Source of the DNA: an uncultured Muribaculaceae bacterium
GTDB lineage: Bacteria > Bacteroidota > Bacteroidia > Bacteroidales > Muribaculaceae
Length of the DNA: 19,423 nucleotides
NCBI GenBank assembly: GCA_934663645.1
Contig: CAKUKR010000040.1
Span: forward strand, 1-19,423
Direction of reading: 5' to 3'
Positions 14,615 to 19,423 of this stretch are shown piece by piece. The first letter of the stretch is position 1, and each line of letters begins with the position of its first letter. The position numbers and the translations under genes were made by a program. The notes below the pieces were generated by a model. The model worked only from the letters and a program-made list of their open reading frames with translations, ran no database searches and was not told the DNA's origin.

Positions 14615-16620
14615 GCAAAATCGGACTACAAATCACTACATGTCAGGAGGGCTTTAGAAGAGGTGACCCTTTTAATGGCGACGGATCTTGGGAAAACCAG
14701 TGTATCGACATTAGAACCCCAATACTGTTACGCTATAACTACGACGATGCCGCAAAAGAATACGGTATGTTTATGCGCTTCAGCAAACAGGGTTCATACA
14801 TCACTATCTGGAAGTTCCACTCCGGAAGCGAAAATGATTTTACGGCCTTTTGGCTGTTCATACCCTCTGGCATCAAGATAGAGGGAAAAGAGGTTCTTGA
14901 TCTCATCAACAAGGTAAAAGAATCACTGCCCACCTTACACGAGGAACAAACCAAAAACGAAATCAAAGCCTTGCTCTCAAAAGAGTATCACAGAGATGAG
15001 AATGCACCCGACCCTATAGAGTCCAAGGGGAAAATGAGCGACAATGCAACATTGGCATTCCGCAAATACAAAGACGAGAATGAGTTGGCAGACCTTATAG
15101 GCAACAAAAGATGTCAAACATACTATGAGGACTATGCAGCTATTCTCCTGACAGGCCCGAATGGTCTGCAGCTGAAGAGTCCAAACGACATCAAAGACCT
15201 GACGAACGAAAAACTGGTCGAGTATGCTAAGCTGCCACTTCCCCAAAAACTCAACGAACAAGGCATCAAAGTCTTCATAGACAACAGCGAAAGCGAATAT
15301 ACTCAAAAGCAGAAGTTTGAAATCGGGCATGAAATCAACCTGACCTTCAAAAAGGACGACCGTGAAGACATCAATAGAAACAAAGTCAAGTTCGAAGATC
15401 CCGACACATTCTGGGAAAACGCAGCTGCCGATCTCAAGTGGGAGAAGAAAATCACTCGCGATATGTTCCATGTCACAGCCAAACCAGAAGTCGGCGATGA
15501 AGACCATGCTCCCGAATGTACAATCAAAATCAACGGCGAAAAACTCACAGAAAAAGGCATCCTAATCCAAGAAGACAAACTGTCCGAGGTTCACGTTGAA
15601 ATAACACTGGAACACTTCGAGACACATCATTCAACCGACCTAACCTCGAAAAGCATCCCCATCAATATGGCAGAAAAGAAAGAATACACAAACAGCCAAT
15701 ACCAAAAGAAGGTCAATGATCTTGAGGACACAAAACGGGAACTCAAAGCGAAAGAGAAGGAAATCACCAATCTGAACAAAGACATTGGGGAAAAAAATGA
15801 TGAGATTACGAAGCTGAAGGAAAAACTCCATAACGAGAAAAAAGAGAATACGGCGACAACAGACAAAGAGGTTGGCGACTCCCCCGATGATGATAAAGGG
15901 AATGTAGACGCCCCCAGCCATGGTAAAAAGGGGGAAAGGGGGAACAACAAAAAGGACAAGCAGAAGAATGAGGACGGCAATAATACACTTGACCCAGAGA
16001 AGCAGGAAGACCCCAAATCTCGCCTCACCAGTGAAAACGGACAGTCAGAAGAGAAAAGAAGAGAAAAGAATAAGTGGACAGTCTGGCTTATAGTTTATGC
16101 TGTGGTCACGACCGTGATCTCTGTCGTGTTGGCATTCGTGCTTTTGTCAGTCAGGACTCTCCCTGATTTGACTTCAGTCTCCTCCAACGACAATGCAACT
16201 GCCACAGCAACAATGCAAACAGAACAAGCCGCAATCGCAGAAATCACTGACAGTATTCCGGCAATCAACTACCTGAAGAACTGCGATGGCATACTTCTCA
16301 AAGACAGTTTGGAGCATTACCAATACACCAAAGGCCTGTGGGACGACCTCAACGACTTCAACCTCGAGAAAGTCATCGGCGAATGGGCTGAAAAACTCAG
16401 AGGCAGAGGAATACAATACTTCGAAGACATTGCCGACCATGCAAAGAATTGCATTGACAAGAATTTGCTCGACAAAGCCAAAGAGAAGAACAGCGGTCAC
16501 TACAATAAAGCCGAAGACCTGAAAATCAACGTGAAGAATTACTGTAACTGGATTGATGCGGCGTGCGACAAAAACACTTCCTCAAATGATTCAGAAGACA
16601 AATACGGGAGCGGCTATTAA
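14611..16620 (+). CDS. Coiled-coil single-pass membrane protein coupled to the GTPase
   Basis: 669 residues. The N-terminal domain (about 1-120) is a beta-rich module with 'YGMFMRFSKQGSYITIWKF' (51-69) and 'FTAFWLFIPSGIKIEGKEV' (77-95), which I cannot assign to a named family. A middle region with Ig-like beta strands ('INLTFKKDDRED', 'ECTIKINGEKLTEKGI') runs to about 350. A strong heptad coiled coil rich in Lys/Glu lies at about 355-415. A low-complexity Lys/Asp/Asn linker follows (about 416-487), then one membrane helix (about 489-514) preceded by basic residues, and a 155-residue helical C-terminal domain that should be periplasmic. The translational overlap with the GTPase suggests a dedicated partner that carries a signal across the inner membrane (inference). 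The gene is AT-rich like its immediate neighbours. Confidence 0.72.
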   Translation: MSKIGLQITTCQEGFRRGDPFNGDGSWENQCIDIRTPILLRYNYDDAAKEYGMFMRFSKQGSYITIWKFHSGSENDFTAFWLFIPSGIKIEGKEVLDLINKVKESLPTLHEEQTKNEIKALLSKEYHRDENAPDPIESKGKMSDNATLAFRKYKDENELADLIGNKRCQTYYEDYAAILLTGPNGLQLKSPNDIKDLTNEKLVEYAKLPLPQKLNEQGIKVFIDNSESEYTQKQKFEIGHEINLTFKKDDREDINRNKVKFEDPDTFWENAAADLKWEKKITRDMFHVTAKPEVGDEDHAPECTIKINGEKLTEKGILIQEDKLSEVHVEITLEHFETHHSTDLTSKSIPINMAEKKEYTNSQYQKKVNDLEDTKRELKAKEKEITNLNKDIGEKNDEITKLKEKLHNEKKENTATTDKEVGDSPDDDKGNVDAPSHGKKGERGNNKKDKQKNEDGNNTLDPEKQEDPKSRLTSENGQSEEKRREKNKWTVWLIVYAVVTTVISVVLAFVLLSVRTLPDLTSVSSNDNATATATMQTEQAAIAEITDSIPAINYLKNCDGILLKDSLEHYQYTKGLWDDLNDFNLEKVIGEWAEKLRGRGIQYFEDIADHAKNCIDKNLLDKAKEKNSGHYNKAEDLKINVKNYCNWIDAACDKNTSSNDSEDKYGSGY

Positions 16621-16647
16621 AAACGACAACCATCAAAACAACAAAAA

Positions 16648-17580
16648 ATGAAGACTCGAATAAAGATAATATTGCTGATGCTGTTCACTGTAGGAGCAGT
16701 GACCGGAGTGCTTGCAACCGCGAAAAAAATAGCAGACCCACCAACAAAATTCCCGGTTGTAGACCAGTACTCAAAAGCAATACAGGCAGACGTGCGTGAA
16801 CTTGACTCTGCGTCAAATTTCACGCAAAGCCGCAATCTGTATGTCGCCCTCGATGACAAACTTAAGCGTTTCCGTGCAGAGGATGTAATCGGAAATGACT
16901 CCGCCGACACCTGCCTAATAAGGATAGACACAAGCTATGGCAAACAGCTGAAAAAGTATTGTCACCACATACTAAACAGCCCAAACTGGACTGGCAGCCA
17001 ACTTGCGACAATGATAGGTTATGCTGACGCTTTGTCTGCAGACAGACTGTCTGACGGCAAACAAGCTATCACCGACAGACTTGCTGCCTCATTCGCTGAA
17101 CTGCACACGATTCAGAACAACTACAATGCCGCCCTTCAGGCATCTCGCAACACAGGGTACGTCAACATAGCTGATGCGAAAGCAAAAATTGCGAGGGCAA
17201 ACGAGTTCAAGAACAAGCAGTATCTGAAGAACAACTTTTCGCTCGTGACAGCACTCAATGCCGTCCCCAGAAAGATTGCCGCCTCGCACTACTACCATGT
17301 GAACGCCATTGTAAACAAGCTCGCAAGATACAAAAGTTTGTCATACAACGACTACATAGATGCAAAACAGAAAGCAACCAAAGCCATAAACGAGTACAGG
17401 CACACTGAAATATACGAAGGTAACAAAAAGAGCATAAAACCCATTGAAGACCGGAAATGTAAATTGTGTAAAGCAGCTGATGTTTATTACAACAAGCGAC
17501 AACACGGGCGAAAATCGAATTACCAAGCCGAAGACATCATAGGCTTGTTTGATTCAAGTGAATATGAATTTGTTGAATAA
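16648..17580 (+). CDS. N-terminally anchored or secreted helical periplasmic protein, unknown function
   Basis: 310 residues. A basic start 'MKTRIK' and a hydrophobic stretch (about 7-24) form a signal peptide or uncleaved anchor. No lipobox Cys is seen. The remainder is predicted to be largely helical, with many Ala, Lys and Asn residues ('DAKAKIARANEFKNKQ', 'DAKQKATKAINEYRH') and a CxxC pair 'CKLCKA' near the C-terminus (about 268-273) that could form a disulphide or bind metal. I recognise no family. It lies 27 nt after the coiled-coil membrane protein and just before the operon terminator. A role as the outer or periplasmic partner of that protein is a reasonable guess from order only. 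Confidence 0.7.
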   Translation: MKTRIKIILLMLFTVGAVTGVLATAKKIADPPTKFPVVDQYSKAIQADVRELDSASNFTQSRNLYVALDDKLKRFRAEDVIGNDSADTCLIRIDTSYGKQLKKYCHHILNSPNWTGSQLATMIGYADALSADRLSDGKQAITDRLAASFAELHTIQNNYNAALQASRNTGYVNIADAKAKIARANEFKNKQYLKNNFSLVTALNAVPRKIAASHYYHVNAIVNKLARYKSLSYNDYIDAKQKATKAINEYRHTEIYEGNKKSIKPIEDRKCKLCKAADVYYNKRQHGRKSNYQAEDIIGLFDSSEYEFVE

Positions 17581-17716
17581 CAACCTCACACACCCACTAT
17601 AAGCAGACTGAAGAAATGAGGTCCGGAGGTTATACGAGTGACAGCCGTCCGCATTTCTTCGGGACGACAATGACAGCTTACTGGAAACTGTAAGCGTGCA
17701 ACCAAGCGTATTTCAA

Positions 17717-17749
17717 GGGGGTGTGTCAAAATAGGCGCACCCTCTTTTT
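17717..17749 (+). terminator. Rho-independent terminator of the seven-gene operon
   Basis: GGGGGTGTG (17717-17725) pairs with CGCACCCTC (17736-17744) over 9 bp with two G-U pairs, followed by TTTTT. It lies 137 bases after the last stop codon and fits the end of the operon transcript. Confidence 0.75.
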
Positions 17750-17882
17750 ATGCGCAGCATGGTAGGGACACGGCGCGAATTTGCCGCCGGTGCGTTTGCC
17801 GCCCGAACTCTCACGGGGAGCGGGATATGTTACATCTTTGTGAAATATCGGGGCGGCAGAGCGCGGCTCGGATTATTATTGC

Positions 17883-17890
17883 TAACTTTG
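17883..17890 (+). promoter_or_regulatory. Bacteroidetes -7 element for the glycosyltransferase gene
   Basis: TAACTTTG matches TAnnTTTG exactly and lies 25 bases before the ATG at 17916, implying a leader of about 20 bases. I see no good TTG 19-21 bases upstream, so the promoter may be activator-dependent or weak. Confidence 0.55.
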
Positions 17891-17915
17891 CAGCTGACAC
17901 TCATACATCGCGCCT

Positions 17916-19423
17916 ATGGATACCTCAACAAGGAAAAAGTATTTCTGGCTGCTCGCGGCCATTGTTTTCGTGCTTCTCTTCCTGTTCCTCGGCTTGTCGC
18001 CGTTCAACACCAAGGGTGAGCCGCGCGAGGCTGTGGTGGCTGTGTCAATGCTGAACCAGGACAACTGGATATTGCCGGTCAACAACGGCATCGACATGGC
18101 GTACAAGCCGCCGTTGTTCCATTGGTGCATCGCCGCATTGTCGTCCGTCTCGGGTGCGGTGACAGAATACACGTCACGCATGCCGTCGGCTCTCGCCCTC
18201 GCGGCGATGACGCTTGCCGGTTTCCTGTTCTATGCCAAGCGGCGCGGCACGCAAGTCGCGTTCATTGCCGCGCTGGTTACACTGACCAACTTCGAGGTAC
18301 ACCGTGCCGGCACAAACTGCCGCGTGGACATGCTGCTGACGGCGTTCATGGTCATTTCCCTGTACCTGCTGTACCGGTGGCATGAGCGTGACATGAAGGG
18401 TGTGCCGTGGGCCGCGATATTATGCCTGAGCGGCGCGTTCCTGACCAAAGGTCCGGTGGGGATGCTGCTGCCCTGCCTCGTCATCGCTGTTTTCATGCTG
18501 ATACGCGGGCGGCGGTTCGTCGAGGTGCTGTGGAAACTGGCTTGCATCGCGCTTGCTTCGTGCGTGCTGCCGCTGCTGTGGTATGTGGCGGCGTACCGGC
18601 AAGGAGGCGACGAGTTCCTTCAGCTCGTGCTGGAGGAAAACGTGCTGCGCTTCCTGGGCAAGATGACATACGGCTCGCACGAAAACCCGGTGTACTACAA
18701 TTTCCTGACCGTCCTGTCTGGCTTCCTGCCGTACACGCTTATGGCGCTGATTTCGCTGTTCACATTGCGCTATAAAGGGTGCATCACCGGCAAGCCGCGA
18801 CAGTGGTGGACGCGCTTCAAGGCGTACATACGCGAAATGGACGACACGCGGCTGTTCTCACTGCTCAGCATCGTCGTCATATTCGTGTTCTACTGCATAC
18901 CGAAAAGCAAGCGCAGCGTCTATCTGCTCCCGATATACCCGTTCATTGCGTACTTCCTTGCGGAATACATATTGTGGCTCGTGCGCACACGCCCTGGGGT
19001 GGTGAAGTCATTCGGACATATCATGGCGGCAATTTCGGTTGCCGTAGGCGGAGCGTTCATTTACCTCGGCTGCGGCGGGTCTGTTGACGCCCTGTTCAGC
19101 GGCAAGCACGCCGCACAGAATATGGAGTACGCACAGTCTGTTGCAGCCTCGTCGCACAACCTGCTTTCCGACGGGCTTGTACTGCTTATGCTGGCAGCGG
19201 CGGTGTCATACATCGCCATATACTCCCGACAGAAGTTTGACGCCAAAGGGTGCTGGCGGATGTTCGCGGTTGTCATCACGCTCTACATGGCGTTCGACGG
19301 CGTGTTCGCGCCGGCAATAATGCGAGTCAAGACCGACAAGTATGTAGCAGAACGGATTGCGGAACTCGTGCCGCAAGGCAAGCTGTACTCGTGCCACACT
19401 GGCCAGACCTCCGGCAACCCGAT
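17916..19423 (+). CDS. ArnT-like GT-C glycosyltransferase (3' truncated by window edge)
   Basis: About 502 residues are visible and the frame is still open at the right edge. It is a polytopic membrane protein that starts with a helix at about 10-30. The first periplasmic loop has the GT-C hallmarks: 'NTKGEPREAVVAVSML' with Glu35 in the position of the conserved acidic residue, then 'NWILP' and 'YKPPLFHW' (63-70). Later come a 'HRAGTNCRVDMLL' segment, an 'LTKGPVG' motif and a 'CIPKSKRSVYLLPIYP' segment typical of the PMT_2/ArnT family. These enzymes use polyprenyl-phosphate sugars to modify lipid A or other envelope glycans on the periplasmic face. The exact sugar and acceptor cannot be told. 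The ATG at 17916 is chosen because it gives a proper N-terminal helix 25 bases after a -7 element. The gene is a separate transcription unit from the operon before it. Confidence 0.85.
   Translation, partial: MDTSTRKKYFWLLAAIVFVLLFLFLGLSPFNTKGEPREAVVAVSMLNQDNWILPVNNGIDMAYKPPLFHWCIAALSSVSGAVTEYTSRMPSALALAAMTLAGFLFYAKRRGTQVAFIAALVTLTNFEVHRAGTNCRVDMLLTAFMVISLYLLYRWHERDMKGVPWAAILCLSGAFLTKGPVGMLLPCLVIAVFMLIRGRRFVEVLWKLACIALASCVLPLLWYVAAYRQGGDEFLQLVLEENVLRFLGKMTYGSHENPVYYNFLTVLSGFLPYTLMALISLFTLRYKGCITGKPRQWWTRFKAYIREMDDTRLFSLLSIVVIFVFYCIPKSKRSVYLLPIYPFIAYFLAEYILWLVRTRPGVVKSFGHIMAAISVAVGGAFIYLGCGGSVDALFSGKHAAQNMEYAQSVAASSHNLLSDGLVLLMLAAAVSYIAIYSRQKFDAKGCWRMFAVVITLYMAFDGVFAPAIMRVKTDKYVAERIAELVPQGKLYSCHTGQTSGNP

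Larger units (their letters stand above)
3414..17580 (+). other. Putative seven-gene operon: SrfB/SrfC-like pair, subtilase, GTPase and membrane proteins
   Basis: Seven genes run in the same direction with junctions of 11 nt, 1 nt, an ATGA overlap, 45 nt, an ATGA overlap and 27 nt. There is one good promoter upstream (3206-3236) and one rho-independent terminator downstream (17717-17749). I see no TAnnTTTG promoter in the 45-nt or 27-nt gaps. Products: actin/Hsp70-like SrfB, P-loop SrfC-like protein, membrane-anchored subtilase, four-pass membrane protein, GTPase, coiled-coil membrane protein, anchored periplasmic protein. Confidence 0.75.
17581..17915. other. 335-base structured intergenic gap
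   Basis: No gene is seen. The first half holds three successive hairpins: a long-range one with arms GAAGAAATG (17610-17618) and CATTTCTTC (17652-17660), a GCTTAC/GTAAGC hairpin (17676-17695), and the terminator (17717-17749). The second half holds the -7 element for the glycosyltransferase gene. Confidence 0.6.

Noticed and set aside
3414..17580. Type VI secretion or contractile injection cluster
   Set aside because: No sheath, tube, baseplate, spike or ClpV-like gene is seen. The membrane and NTPase genes do not match those systems.
17750..18385. Short + strand frames around the start of the glycosyltransferase
   Set aside because: They overlap the GT-C protein in other frames. The frame from 17916, open to the window edge, carries the true GT-C motifs.
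1..19423. CRISPR array, tRNA, rRNA, transposase, integrase or att site
   Set aside because: No regularly spaced repeats, no cloverleaf-like sequence, and no recombinase or transposase motifs were found on either strand. The 20-base repeats at 3075 and 3246 are only a pair and have no transposase.

Overview
The window looks like a piece of a Bacteroidales chromosome, most likely a GC-richer gut lineage such as Muribaculaceae (this placement is inference). The grounds are a SusC-like/TonB-type outer-membrane barrel of the OMP_b-brl_3 kind, Bacteroidetes-type -7 promoter elements (TAnnTTTG) at two intergenic sites, no Shine-Dalgarno sequences ahead of genes, and a degenerate Por-like C-terminal tail. 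All genes that I accept lie on the + strand.

Layout. 1-248: the 3' end of a surface or secreted protein, followed by a strong terminator. 444-2909: an outer-membrane beta-barrel protein with a carboxypeptidase-regulatory domain and a TonB plug. 2910-3413: a 504-base regulatory gap with a hairpin, a good Bacteroidetes promoter, and a 20-base perfect inverted repeat plus a degenerate third copy. 3414-17580: a tightly packed seven-gene operon. 17581-17915: a structured gap with a rho-independent terminator. 17916-19423: the 5' part of an ArnT-like GT-C glycosyltransferase that runs off the right edge.

The seven-gene operon is the object of interest. It encodes (1) an SrfB-like protein with an actin/Hsp70-type ATPase core, (2) an SrfC-like large P-loop GTPase-type protein, (3) a 934-residue membrane-anchored subtilisin-like protease with two divergent InlB-type repeats on the other side of its membrane segment, (4) a four-helix membrane protein with a large loop probably in the periplasm, (5) a GTPase with intact G1, G3 and G4 motifs, (6) a coiled-coil single-pass membrane protein, and (7) a small periplasmic, N-terminally anchored helical protein. 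SrfB and SrfC are known as a pair in the enterobacterial srfABC locus, whose function is poorly understood. Here SrfA is absent from the window and the pair is wired to a protease and a second GTPase module.

My reading (inference) is an NTPase-controlled, envelope-spanning protease device. It could be a conflict or defence system, or an envelope-stress or effector system. Genes 1-4 are GC-rich like the rest of the window, while genes 5-7 are clearly AT-richer, so the operon may be a mosaic of two modules joined near 13.0-13.2 kb.
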